Notes under the pieces: generated by a model | Seen by the model: only the letters and a program-made list of their open reading frames with translations | The model's database searches: none | Told to the model about the DNA's origin: nothing | Assembly: GCA_020002185.1 (NCBI GenBank) | Contig: CM034537.1 | Location: 11,524,157-11,588,156, forward strand | Direction: 5' to 3' | Source: Paraescarpia echinospica | Taxonomy: Eukaryota; Annelida; Polychaeta; Sabellida; Siboglinidae | DNA: 64,000 bases | Position numbers and translations under genes: made by a program | Shown: in pieces, positions 14,249-27,900 of the stretch | How positions within the stretch are numbered: the first letter of the stretch is position 1 | How the letters are laid out: every line of letters starts with the position of its first letter

Positions 14249-16381
14249 CGACTGTCACAAGTGACATCATTAGGGACTGTCACAAATTATGTACTTAGTG
14301 ACCGTAACAATCGATGTACCTAGTAACCGTCACAATCGACATACTTGGTGATTGTCACAAGCAATGTGCCTAGCACGCATTACAAATAAAGAACCTAGTG
14401 ATTGTTACAAGTGATGTACCTAATGACTGTCACAAGTGATGTACCTAGCGACCGTCACAAGCGATGTACCTAGAGACTGTCACAAGTGGTGGTGTACCTA
14501 AGGACTGTCACAAGTGATGTACCTAGCGACCGTCACAAGCGATGTACCTAGAGACCGTCACAAGTGGTGGTGTACCTAAGGACTGTCACAAGTGATGTAC
14601 CTAGCGACGTTCGCAAGTGATGTACCTAGCGACTGTCACAAGTGGTGTACCTAGTGATTGTCACAAGTGATGTACCTAGTGATTGTCACAAGCGATGTAC
14701 CTAGAGACCGTCACAAGTGGTGGTGTACCTAAGGACTGTCACAAGTGATGTACCTAGCAACTGTCACAAGTGATGTACCTAGTGATTGTCACATGTGATG
14801 TACCTCACGACTGTCACATGCGATGTACCTAGCGACTGTCACAAGTGACATACCTAGTGATCGTCACACGTGGTGCGATGTACCTAGCGACCATCACAAG
14901 CAATGTACCTAGCGATCATCACAAGCGATGTACCTAGCGACCGTCACAACTAATGTATCTAACGTCTGTCACAAATGACATACCTAACGATCGTCACAAG
15001 TGGTGTACCAAGCGACTGTCACAAGTGGTGTACCTAGCGACTGTCACAAGTGGTGTACCAAGTGACTGTCACAAGTGGTGTACCAAGTGACTGTCACAAG
15101 TGGTGTACCAAGTGACTGTCACAAGTGGTGTACCTAGCGACTGTCACAAGTGGTGTACCAAGTGACTGTCACAAGTGGTGTACCAAGCGACTGTCACAAG
15201 TGGTGTACCTAGCGACTGTCACAAGTGGTGTACCAAGTGACTGTCACAAGTGGTGTACCAAGCGACTGTCACAAGTGGTGTACCTAGGGACTGTCACAAG
15301 TGGTGTACCAAGTGACTGTCACAAGTGGTTTACCAAGTGACTGTCACAAGTGGTGTACCTAGCGACCGTCACAAGCAATGTACCTAGCAATCATCACAAG
15401 CGATGTACCTAGCGACCGTTACAACTAATGTATCTAACGTCTGTCACAAATGTCATACCTAACAATCGTCACAAGTGGTGTACCTAGCGACTGTCACAAG
15501 TGGTGTACCAAGTGACTGTCACAAGTGGTGTACCAAGTGACTGTCACAAGTGGTGTACCAAGTGACTGTCACAAGTGGTGTACCTAGCGATTGTCACAAG
15601 TGGTGTACCTAGCGACTGTCACAAGTGGTGTACCAAGTGACTGTCACAAGTGGTGTACCAAGTGACTGTCACAAGTGGTGTACCTAGCGACCGTCACAAG
15701 CAATGTACCTAGCGATCATCACAAGCGATGTACCTAGCGACCGTCACAACTAATGCATCTAACGTCTGTCACAAATGTCATACCCAACGATCGTCACAAG
15801 TGGTGTACCTAGCGATTGTCACAAGTGGTGTACCAAGTGACTGTCACAAGTGGTGTACCAAGTGACTGTCACAAGTGGTGTACCTAGCGACTGTCACAAG
15901 TGGTGTACCAAGTGACTGTCACAAGTGGTGTACCTAGCGACCGTCACAAGCAATGTACCTAGCGATCATCACAAGTGATGTACCTAGCGACCGTCACAAC
16001 TATTGTATCTAACGTCTGTCACAAATGTCATACCTAACGATCGTCACAAGTGGTGTACCTAGCGACTGTCACAAGTGGTGTACCAAGTGACTATCACAAG
16101 TGGTGTACCAAGTGACTGTCACAAGTGGTGTACCAAGTGACTGTCACAAGTGGTGTACCTAGCGACTGTCACAAGTGGTGTACCAAGTGACTGTCACAAG
16201 TGGTGTACCAAGTGACTGTCACAAGTGGTGTACCTAGCGACTGTCACAAGTGGTGTACCAAGTGACTGTCACAAGTGGTGTACCAAGTGACTGTCACAAG
16301 TGGTGTACCTAGCGACTGTCACAAGTGGTGTACCAAGTGACTGTCACAAGTGGTTTACCAAGTGACTGTCACAAGTGGTGT
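14249..16381. repeat. 25-bp minisatellite (left copy, cut by the gap)
   Basis: About 85 copies of tgtacctagcgactgtcaca agtgg, with a degenerate part near exon 15 and a homogeneous part (accaagtgactgtcacaagtggtgt) towards the gap. It starts 14 bp from the exon 15 acceptor. Confidence 0.95.
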
Positions 16382-17381
16382 NNNNNNNNNNNNNNNNNNN
16401 NNNNNNNNNNNNNNNNNNNNNNNNNNNNNNNNNNNNNNNNNNNNNNNNNNNNNNNNNNNNNNNNNNNNNNNNNNNNNNNNNNNNNNNNNNNNNNNNNNNN
16501 NNNNNNNNNNNNNNNNNNNNNNNNNNNNNNNNNNNNNNNNNNNNNNNNNNNNNNNNNNNNNNNNNNNNNNNNNNNNNNNNNNNNNNNNNNNNNNNNNNNN
16601 NNNNNNNNNNNNNNNNNNNNNNNNNNNNNNNNNNNNNNNNNNNNNNNNNNNNNNNNNNNNNNNNNNNNNNNNNNNNNNNNNNNNNNNNNNNNNNNNNNNN
16701 NNNNNNNNNNNNNNNNNNNNNNNNNNNNNNNNNNNNNNNNNNNNNNNNNNNNNNNNNNNNNNNNNNNNNNNNNNNNNNNNNNNNNNNNNNNNNNNNNNNN
16801 NNNNNNNNNNNNNNNNNNNNNNNNNNNNNNNNNNNNNNNNNNNNNNNNNNNNNNNNNNNNNNNNNNNNNNNNNNNNNNNNNNNNNNNNNNNNNNNNNNNN
16901 NNNNNNNNNNNNNNNNNNNNNNNNNNNNNNNNNNNNNNNNNNNNNNNNNNNNNNNNNNNNNNNNNNNNNNNNNNNNNNNNNNNNNNNNNNNNNNNNNNNN
17001 NNNNNNNNNNNNNNNNNNNNNNNNNNNNNNNNNNNNNNNNNNNNNNNNNNNNNNNNNNNNNNNNNNNNNNNNNNNNNNNNNNNNNNNNNNNNNNNNNNNN
17101 NNNNNNNNNNNNNNNNNNNNNNNNNNNNNNNNNNNNNNNNNNNNNNNNNNNNNNNNNNNNNNNNNNNNNNNNNNNNNNNNNNNNNNNNNNNNNNNNNNNN
17201 NNNNNNNNNNNNNNNNNNNNNNNNNNNNNNNNNNNNNNNNNNNNNNNNNNNNNNNNNNNNNNNNNNNNNNNNNNNNNNNNNNNNNNNNNNNNNNNNNNNN
17301 NNNNNNNNNNNNNNNNNNNNNNNNNNNNNNNNNNNNNNNNNNNNNNNNNNNNNNNNNNNNNNNNNNNNNNNNNNNNNNNNN
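16382..17381. other. Assembly gap, exactly 1,000 N
   Basis: A run of exactly 1,000 Ns, a conventional placeholder length rather than a measured gap. Left edge is inside the 25-bp array; right edge is inside a retrotransposon. Confidence 0.99.
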
Positions 17382-18598
17382 CAAGTTTGGAAATTCGGCG
17401 TCGGGTCTCAATGCTGCACCGGGCCACCCTGCCCGCGATACCGTGAGAACCTTACAAAGGCTCGATATACTGAGGCGGGAAACGAAAGGGGCGGTCAGTA
17501 ATCGGCGTCGTATCTGGCTCACCTAAAGAACAAACGAAACGACTCCTCTTCACGGTCGGATATTTGATAGACTGCGGTTCAGCGGTCTCCGTTCTACTGC
17601 CGACCACGGAAGAAAAATGTAATCCCATACCCACTGAACATATCCTGTCGTCTGCGAACGGGCAACGCATCCGCACATTCGGCCAGCGCAAGTCTACCTT
17701 CACACTTATGGACCGAACATGCTCTCATGACATGATTGTGGCAGACGTGATCCATCCCATTTTGGGAATGGATTTCTTCCAAGAGGGAGATGGAAAACGC
17801 TTCCTGATAGATCCGTTCAAACGATGTCTCATCGATCGCGTTACCTTGGACAAGTGTTCAGTGGAAACAGTGTGCTCATCTGTCTATTCTGTGACTCCTA
17901 CTGCTGATCGCTATGCGGAATTCAACGACGACGAATATGCTCGACTGTGGCAGGATTTTCCTGAAGTCACCGACCCCAGTATGAGCAAAGTGGTTATCAT
18001 GACTACGCCTTTGCACATTACGACGGAGGGTGCACCAGTATACACGCCATGTCGGAAGCTTCATGGCGAGAAGAAGGTTCAATTCGAGAAACAACTCCGA
18101 CAGTGGGAGAGAGAGAGGGTCATTGAGCGATGTGAATCCAGTTGGGCATCTCCGATCCATGCAGTAAAGAAAGCAGATGGCTCATGGCGCGTATGCGGGG
18201 ATATTCAGCGACTAAACAACATGACAAAACTCGACAGATATCCGCTTCCGCCATTGACGAGTTTCAACGATCGGTTGGCTGGTTGCACGGTGTTTAGCAA
18301 GGTCGACCTTTGACAGGCCTTTCAACAAGTATACGTTCATGAAGCATCACAGGACAAAACGGCCATCATTCACGACACTTGGCCTCTTCAAGTTCCTCCG
18401 AATGCCATTCGGTCTGAAGAGCGCGGCGCAGTGTTTCCAGCGGAACGTCCACCAACTTCTCAGTGATCTGCCGTTCGCGAATTTTTTGTACATGGACGAT
18501 GTGATCGTGGGTAGCGAGAACAAAGAGGATCACGTCAAAGACTTACGCAGTCTATTCCAGTGGCTCAACGAAAAGCGACTCCTCCTGAACAACTAGTA
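17382..18598 (+). pseudogene. Ty3/gypsy-type retrotransposon fragment (gag end, protease, reverse transcriptase)
   Basis: From the gap: a gag-like end with KFGVGSQCC and PPC (about 17382-17480); an aspartic protease with LIDCGSAVSV and later HPILGMDFF; then a reverse transcriptase with WASPIHAVKKADGSWRVCGD, YPLPPL, FSKVDL, FLRMPFGLKSAAQCFQ and the catalytic YMDD. It is dead: an in-frame TGA follows FSKVDL (18311-18313), and the downstream RT half is in another frame, so at least one indel lies between about 18340 and 18370. It stops abruptly after KRLLLNN; RNase H, integrase and LTRs are absent. Base composition is clearly more GC-rich than the surrounding intron. Known of the family: protease then RT order fits Ty3/gypsy. 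Confidence 0.9.
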
Positions 18599-18607
18599 AT
18601 TAGAACA

Positions 18608-18778
18608 CGCTAGAGTAACCAAGGAGATGTGGGAAACCAAAGAGATGTGTTGTAACCAAGGAGATGTTTGGTAACCAAGGAGATGTGGGTAACCATGGAT
18701 ATGTAAGGTAACCAAGGAGACATAAGGTAACCCAGGAAATGTTAGGTAACCATGGAACTGATAAGTAACCAAGGAGTC
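18608..18778. repeat. ~18-bp minisatellite gtaaccaaggagatgtgg
   Basis: About nine imperfect copies of ggtaaccaaggagatgtg, starting just past the donor of exon 22 and ending where the retrotransposon fragment begins. It is the one array that abuts a donor rather than an acceptor. Confidence 0.85.
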
Positions 18779-18784
18779 CCTCAC

Positions 18785-18926
18785 CCTGCCTCGTGAGGTG
18801 ACGTCCTCGTTGTAGTTGCAGCTGGTTCCTACGGCGATGAAGCCCTTCAGTCCACTCACTGTACCCTCCGATGTCAGGTTCACATTCTTCACACAACTCA
18901 CATGCTCAAAGTCATCCAACTCAAAC
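18785..18926 (-). CDS. CPSF1: CPSF1 exon 22, last one visible
   Basis: Reads [47 protein letters not shown]; family [32 protein letters not shown]. Acceptor CTATCCAAG, donor AGG|GTGAGG. The next expected exon (LIMDVIEVVPEPG-like) is not present between here and the gap. Confidence 0.95.
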
Positions 18927-21900
18927 CTTGGATAGCAGAGAAAAACTACATACAATGGTCTGTCCATCTTAATCCTTCCTTGTCAATTGCATTTTTCACT
19001 TGTTTCTGTTTAGTCTCATTTAATTAAAGATAAAATGTACCCTCCATCAACTGTAGTATACTGGTTCTAGTGTGCAAATCTCTTTCAGAAAACGTCGGAA
19101 ACAACAAATCGCTCATCTAATTTATTCGTTATATCCAATATTCTCTTAAATTTACTGTATATTAAAAACAATCGGGACCATTTAATTTATTCAGTATAAA
19201 CAAAATTCGTTATAAGTGAATTCGTTATATCCAAGATTTATTGTATTTAGTTTTGGTGTAATCATCAAAAACCGACTGCGCATATTAATTCTTCAACTAT
19301 TCCTGTACAACAGGCAAATAAAAACATGTCCATGAGTCCGACTTACAATGGGCTAAATCAATTAAGGGGTAAGACTTAAAACAAATGTCTTATAGAGAAA
19401 AGGTGAAATAAGTCAACTGACCTCGTGTTTGGCACTGGTTCCCAGCTGACGGGAGAGAAAAGCTGAATGCTGAACTTGTCAATGGTTGGGTAGATGTAAC
19501 TCTCATCTGTAACAGGTAACACAATGCTCTGTCAATCACTCGTTTCACAAAAGTTTTGTTAACAGCTAAACATTGGAAATTAATATACAAGTTGTTGAAA
19601 ATTGTTACTTGAGATACTTGTTTTGCTCCTGTGGCATATTTATTTGTGATACAACATAGAATTTTATATGCAAATATTTGTTGTTGTGCTTCAAAGTAAA
19701 ATATCACACAGCAATGATATTGGGTACTAAAAATGCTGGATCAGAGAACATCGATAACAGAAAAAATGGATATCAAACATGTACTGTATATTTTAAATGA
19801 AATTTTGTTTATAGCACAACTATTCATTTGAAACTCACTTCAATGTACTGTACTATATAATAACAGTTACATACCTCTTTCAAGGACTTCAAAGTCTTTC
19901 TCTCCCTCAGCAGCCACCTTCACAAACTTGTTACATGGCTCAGCGACACTTGTAACAACAGCATATGTCTATAACAGAGTACAGATAAATGTCAACTTGT
20001 TACATGGCTCAGAGACACTTGTAACTACAGCATATGTCTATAACAGAGTACAGATAAATGTCAACTTGTTACATGGCTCAGAGACACTTGTAACAACAGC
20101 ATATGTCTATAACAGAGTACAGATAAATGTCAACTTGTTACATGGCTCAGAGACACTTATAACTACAGCATATGTCTATAACAGAGTACAGATAAATGAC
20201 AACTTGTTACATGGCTCAGAGACACTTGTAACTACAGCATATGTCTATAACAGAGTACAGATAAATGTCAACTTGTTACATGGCTCAGAGACATTTGTAA
20301 CTACAGCATGTCTATAACAGAGTACAGATAAATGACAACTTGCTACGTGGCTCAGAGACACTTGTAACTACAGCATATGTCTATAACAGAGTACAGATAA
20401 ATTACAACTTGTTACATGGCTCAGAGACATTAGTAACTACAGCATGTCTATAACAGAGTACAGATAAATGTCAACTTGTTACATGGCTCAGAGACACTTG
20501 TAACAATAGCATATGTCTATAACAGAGTACAGATAAATGACAACTTGTTACATGGCTCAGAGACACTTGTACCTACAGCATATGTTTATAACAGAGTATA
20601 GATAAATGACAACTTGTTACATGGATCAGAGACACTTGTAGCTACAGCATATGTCTATAACAGAGTACAGATAAATGTCAACTTGTTACATGGCTCAGAG
20701 ACACTTGTAACAACAGCATATGTCTATAACAGAGTACAGATAAATGACAACTTGTTACATGGCTCAGAGACACTTGTAACAACAGCATATGTCTATAACA
20801 GAGTACAGATAAATGACAACTTGTTACATGGCTCAGAGACACTTGTAACAACAGCATATGTCTATAACAGAGTACAGATAAATGACAACTTGTTACATTA
20901 CTCAGAGACACTTGTAACAACAGCATATGTCTATAACAGAGTACAGATAAATGACAACTTGTTACATGGCTCAGAGACACTTGTAACAACAGCATATGTC
21001 TATAACAGAGTACAGATAAATGACAACTTGTTACATGGCTCAGAGACACTTGTAACTACAGCATATGTCTATAACAGAGTACAGATAAATGTCAACTTGT
21101 TACATACTCAGAGACACTTGTAACTACAGCATATGTCTATAACAGAGTACAGATAAATGTCAACTTGTTACATTACTCAGAGACACTTATAACTACAGCA
21201 TATGTCTATAACAGAGTACAGATAAATGACAACTTGTTACATTACTCAGAGACACTTATAACTACAGCATATGTCTATAACAGAGTACAGATAAATGACA
21301 ACTTGTTACATTACTCAGAGACACTTATAACTACAGCATATGTCTATAACAGAGTACAGATAAATGACAACTTGTTACATTACTCAGAGACACTTATAAC
21401 TACAGCATATGTCTATAACAGAGTACAGATAAATGACAACTTGTTACATTACTCAGAGACACTTATAACTACAGCATATGTCTATAACAGAGTACAGATA
21501 AATGACAACTTGTTACATTACTCAGAGACACTTATAACTACAGCATATGTCTATAACAGAGTACAGATAAATGACAACTTGTTACATTACTCAGAGACAC
21601 TTGTAACTACAGCATATGTCTATAACAGAGTACAGATAAATGTCAACTTGTTACATGGCTCAGAGACACTTGTAACTACAGCATATGTCTATAACAGAGT
21701 ACAGATAAATGTCAACTTGTTACATGGCTCAGAGACACTTGTAACTACAGCATATGTCTATAACAGAGTACAGATAAATTACAACTTGTTACATGGCTCA
21801 GAGACATTAGTAACTATGGTATGTCTGTGACAAAGTATTGATGTCTTGGCAAAAACACCACATTTAGAAATACATGAATCAAGCTAGAAATCATAACTTA

Positions 21901-24900
21901 CCTTAGATACAGCTTTTGACAAAGGAAATAACTAATAATTCTTTTTGTTGATTTTTCTAAGAAACTGTTTGACACTGAAGCTGCCTTTTTACTGACATTA
22001 CCAGTGTTTCCCCTGGTATATAACAAGCGAGGCGGGCCGCCTTGCTGGTTTTCTATGCCGCCTTGCCCAAAATTTGCCAAAATTGCCGCCTCGTAGCTAT
22101 TTTGTACGCCCTTTTTTTGTTCTTTCGTGATATATTCAGCGCTGGCGAGCGGCGCGAAATGACACCACAAGTCACTTAAATTCCTGAAAAATTGTCTTAA
22201 CGATAACGTTTAGTCGTCTTCACGATAACGTCGCTCAGAGCAGTTAGGATTTAACTCCATTGGACGTGAAAGATATCGCTTGTCACTTGTCCAATCATGG
22301 AATATTCCTGCGGTATCCCCGGTGTCTCCAATGGTGACATCTCGCAGAGTTTCGACATACTAGAAATTCTTGACATTCATGTAAAATGGCGCCCAAACGG
22401 TAACTTGTGTTTTGGTTTATTACGGTGGTGGGAGTGAAAACTGTGCAGGCTGATGGCACTACGTCACTAGTCGGCACTTGTGTTGAATCCGGACTCTTTT
22501 GAAGCCCAAATAAAAACCGTGCATCCTATTCACTAGTCGACACTTGTATCGAATCCGGACCCTGTTGAAGCTCAAATAGCGACCCGGTTTGTGCTAGTCT
22601 GTTACCTCACAGCGCGCGTAAAATGAGAGCTATTATGCTAAAGCAGCGTATATTGATACAAACCGGGGCACTATTTACGCCTCAAATGGGCGTAAGACGC
22701 AATATTCTTAAAGGTAAATATGTCTAGGATAATGTTGAATTATGGAACTAGGATAATGTTGAATGATGGAACTATCTCACTGAGGTATCAAAGTTAAGCA
22801 AAACTCAACTTATTCTCAAGTTATAACGGCAAAATCAATTCAAGGTTGGTCCGGATTCAACGCAAATGCCCACAGTGTCAGTGACAAGTCTATTCAACTA
22901 ATGATCTATGCCGTTTTTTTAAAGCAAAATAAGGAATGTGATTCGTAATATATCTTTGTGCTAAATATATAATACATGTTCCGACAAAGTTGTGCAAATA
23001 AACGTTTGGGAAAGTTGATTTGAGTGAAGTATTTACTTATAAACCACCGAAGTTCACATCTCATAAAAGACGCCTACTGCCCAAAACCGTGTATACTAAT
23101 GGGTTATCAATAACTTGGGTTAAACAATGATATGTTTGCACAGAAATTGGATATACTAAACAACTTATCCTGTTTTATAAAAAGGACACAATTTTAGAAA
23201 CGTTCTTGCGATTAATAGAAACATACTTTTGTGGCATTCCAGAAATGACTTTAAAATTAATTGCACAGCATGCTAGCAGCAAATAAAATATAATCTTTGG
23301 AACATAAACCTCCAATTTACCATAATATTATGATATTATAATCATTAAAGGTGATGATGAAAGAGTCTTCAGATGATACCCCTGGATGCTTCCCAGAGAA
23401 GTCAAGATGGTGTTCGACTGAACAGGTCTGCCAGGGAGTAAAGTGTAAAGCACTTTCAGCAGTCCTGCGCATTATAAGAACTTACCTTTTTATTTTGTTA
23501 TTGACTCTGTCAGCGTGGTAACAAGGCCAAGGGTTAGTGCAAGCAACGCTTCGCCCCTGTGGTGCTCGCGTACCCCATCCCTGCCACCTCGCCCATCATT
23601 TTACCCAGGGGAAACACTGCATTACAAGTTAACACATATTTCGCTTCTCAACAAACTATTTACCAACCCCTCCCAATATAACAAAAACATGCCAATTCAA
23701 TCTTCTTACTTCTACGCACTTTCCCTATACGTATCTAGACCCTGTTCCTCATGGCATTGTGGGTGTAACAAGGAAGTACAGACCTTGCTCTCTGGGTGGT
23801 AGACGACAAAGTGTGGACTAGAGCGCAGTGGCACCTTGCGCAGTGACCAGTGCGCATCATACGACAGATGGGTGGGCAGCACGCAGATACGCATCTCTCC
23901 CTGGCAACACAGTCAACACAGTCAGGACAGAACACAGTTAGTACAGTCAACATAGTACAGTCAATACAGTCAACACAGTTAGTATAGTAAACACAGTACA
24001 GTTAGTACAGTCAACACAGTTAATACAGTCAACACAGTGCAGTCAATACAGTGCAGTCAATACAGTCAACACAGTTAGTACATTCAACACAGTACAGTCA
24101 ATACAGTCAACACAGTTAGTACAGTCAAGACATTGAATACATTCAACACAATCAGCACAGGACAGTCAATGCATTCAACACAATCAGCACAGGACAGTCA
24201 ATACAGTCAACACAGTTAGTACAGTCAAGACATTGAATACATTCAACACAATCGGCACAGGACAGTCAATACAATCAACACAGTTAGTACAGTCAAGACA
24301 TTGAATACATTCAACACAATCGGCACAGGACAGTCAATACAATCAACACAGTTAGTACAGTCAAGACATTGAATACATTCAACACAATCAGCACAGGACA
24401 GTCAATACAGTCAACACAGTTAGTACAGTCAAGACATTCAACACAATAAGCACAGGACAGTCAATACAGTCAACACAGTTAGTACAGTCAAGACATTGAA
24501 TAAATTCAACACAATCAGCACAGGACAGTCAATACAGTCAACACAGTTAGTACAGTCAATACATTCAACACAGTTAGTACAGTCAAGACATTGAATACAT
24601 TCAACACAATCAGCACAGGACAGTCAATACAGTCAACACATTTAGTACAGTCAAGACACTGAATACATTCAACACAATCGGCACAGGAGAGTCAATACAG
24701 TCAACACAGTTAGTACAGTCAAGACATTGAATACATTCAACACAATCGGCACAGGACAGTCAATACAGTCAACACAGTTAGTACAGTCAAGACATTGAAT
24801 ACATTCAACACAATCGGCACAGGACAGTCAATACAGTCAACACAGTTAGTACAGTCAAGACATTGAATACATTCAACACAATCGGCACAGGACAGTCAAT

Positions 24901-27900
24901 ACAGTCAACACAGTTAGTACAGTCAAGACATTGAATACATTCAACACAATCGGCACAGGACAGCCAATACAGTCAACACAGTTAGTACAGTCAAGACATT
25001 GAATACATTCAACACAATCGGCACAGGACAGTCAATACAGTCAACACAGTTAGTACAGTCAAGACATTGAATACATTCAACACAATCGGCACAGGACTGT
25101 CAATACAGTCAACACAGTTAGTACAGTCAAGACATTGAATACATTCAACACAATCAGTACAGGACAGTCAATACAGTCAACAGTTAGTACAGTCAAGACA
25201 TTGAATACATTCAAGACAATCGGCACAGGACAGTCAATACCGTCAACACAGTTAGTACAGTCAAGACATTGAATACATTCAACACAATCAGCACAGGACT
25301 GTCAATACAGTCAACACACACAATTAGTACAGTCAAGACATTGAATACATTCAACACAATCAGTACAGGACAGTCAATACAGTCAACACAGTTAGTACAG
25401 TCAAGACATTGAATACATTCAACACAATCGGCACAGGACAGTTAATACAGTCAACATATTTAGTACAGTCAAGACATTGAATAAATTCAACACAATCAGC
25501 ACAGGACAGTCAATATAGTCAAGACATTGAATACATTCAACACAATCAGCACAGGACATTCAACACAGTTAGTACAGTCAAGACATTGAATACATTCAAG
25601 ACAATCGGCACAGGACAGTCAATACCGTCAACACAGTTAGTACAGTCAAGACATTGAATACATTCAACACAATCGGCACAGGACAGTCAATACAGTCAAC
25701 ACAGTTAGTACAGTCAAGACATTGAATACATTCAACACAATCGGCACAGGACAGTTAATTCAGTCAACATATTTAGTACAGTCAAGACATTGAATAAATT
25801 CAACACAATCAGCACAGGACAGTCAATACAGTCAACACAGTTAGTACAGTCAAGACATTGAATACATTCAACACAATCGGCACAGGACAGTTAATTCAGT
25901 CAACATATTTAGTACAGTCAAGACATTGAATACATTCAACACAAACAGCACAGGACAGTCAACACAGTTAGTACAGTCAAGACATTGAATACATTCAACA
26001 CAATCAGCACAGGACAGTCAATAATACATTCAACATAGTTAGTACAGTCAAGACATTGAATACATTCAACACAATCGGCACAGGAGTCAATACAGTCAAC
26101 ACAGTTAGTACAGTCAAGACATTGAATACATTCAACACAATCAGTACAGGACAGTCAATACAGTCAACACAGTTAGTACAGTCAAGACATTGAATACATT
26201 CAACACAATCGGCACAGGACAGTTAATACAGTCAACATATTTAGTACAGTCAAGACATTGAATAAATTCAACACAATCAGCACAGGACAGTCAATACAGT
26301 CAAGAGATTGAATACATTCAACACAATCAGCACAGGACATTCAACACAGTTAGTACAGTCAAGACATTGAATACATTCAACACAATCGGCACAGGACAGT
26401 CAATACAGTCAACACAGTTACTACAGTCAAGACATTGAATACATTCAACACAATCGGCACAGGACAGTTAATTCAGTCAACATATTTAGGACAGTCAAGA
26501 CATTGAATAAATTCAACACAATCAGCACAGTACAGTCAATACAGTCAACACAGTTAGTACAGTCAAGACATTGAATACATTCAACACAAACAGCACAGGA
26601 CAGTCAACACAGTTAGTACAGTCAAGACATTGAATACATTCAACACAATCAGCACATGACAGTTCAATAATACATTCAACATAGTTAGTACAGTCAATAC
26701 ATTGAATACATTCAACACAATCGGCACAGGAGTCAATACAGTCAACACAGTTAGTACAGTCAAGACATTGAATACATTCAACACAATCGGCGCAGGACAA
26801 TCAATACAAGTACAGTCAAGACATTGAATACATTCAACACAATCGGCACAGTACAGTCAATACAGTTAACACAGTTAGTACAGTCAAGACATTTAATACA
26901 TTCAAGACAATCGGCACAGGACAGTCAATACCGTCAACACAGTTAGTACAGTCAAGACATTGAATACATTCAACACAAACAGCACAGGACAGTCAACACA
27001 GTTAGTACAGTCAAGACATTGAATACATTCAACACAATCAGCACAGGACAGTCAATAATACATTCAACATAGTTAGTACAGTCAATACATTGAATACATT
27101 CAACACAATCGGCACAGGAGTCAATACAGTCAACACAGTTAGTACAGTCAAGACATTGAATACATTCAACACAATCGGCGCAGGACAATCAATACAAGTA
27201 CAGTCAAGACATTGAATACATTCAACACAATCGGCACAGTACAGTCAATACAGTCAACACAGTTAGTACAGTCAAGACATTGAATACATTCAAGACAATC
27301 GGCACAGGACAGTCAATACCGTCAACACAGTTAGTACAGTCAAGACATTGAATACATTCAACACAATCGGCGCAGGACAATCAATACAAGTACAGTCAAG
27401 ACATTGAATACATTCAACACAATCGGCACAGTACAGTCAATACAGTCAACACAGTTAGTACAGTCAAGACATTGAATACATTCAAGACAATCGGCACAGG
27501 ACAGTCAATACCGTCAACACAGTTAGTACAGTCAAGACATTGAATACATTCAACACAATCGGCACAGGACAGTTAATTCAGTCAACATATTTAGTACAGT
27601 CAAGACATTGAATGAATTCAACACAATCAGCACAGAACAGTCAATACAGTCAACACAGTTAGTACAGTCAAGACATTGAATACATTCAACACAATCAGCA
27701 CAGGACAGTCAAAACAGTTAGTACAGTCAAGACATTGAATACATTCAACACAATCGGCACAGGACAGTCAATACAGTCAAGACATTGAATACATTCAACA
27801 CAATCAGTACAGGACAGTCAATACAGTCAACACAGTTAGTACAGTCAAGACATTGAATACATTCAACACAATCAGCACAGGACAGTCAATACAGTCAACA

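Larger units (their letters stand above)
1..16381. repeat. Left copy of a ~17-kb duplicated block
   Basis: Runs collinear with 20978-37600: minisatellite, hAT-like element, exon 19, 68-bp and 27-bp arrays, exons 18, 17, 16, 15, and the 25-bp array. Non-array sequence is nearly identical, with a few substitutions and small indels; arrays differ in copy number (27-bp array shorter by four units, 31-bp array longer by about five). The right edge is cut by the N gap and the left edge by the window. This pattern fits two haplotypes assembled in series, or a very recent tandem duplication. Confidence 0.92.

Noticed and set aside
14249..16381. CRISPR-like regular spacing of short repeats
   Set aside because: Whole unit is conserved with no unique spacers, and the window is an animal gene.
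16325..17526. ORFs of 350-390 codons across the gap
   Set aside because: Made almost entirely of N.
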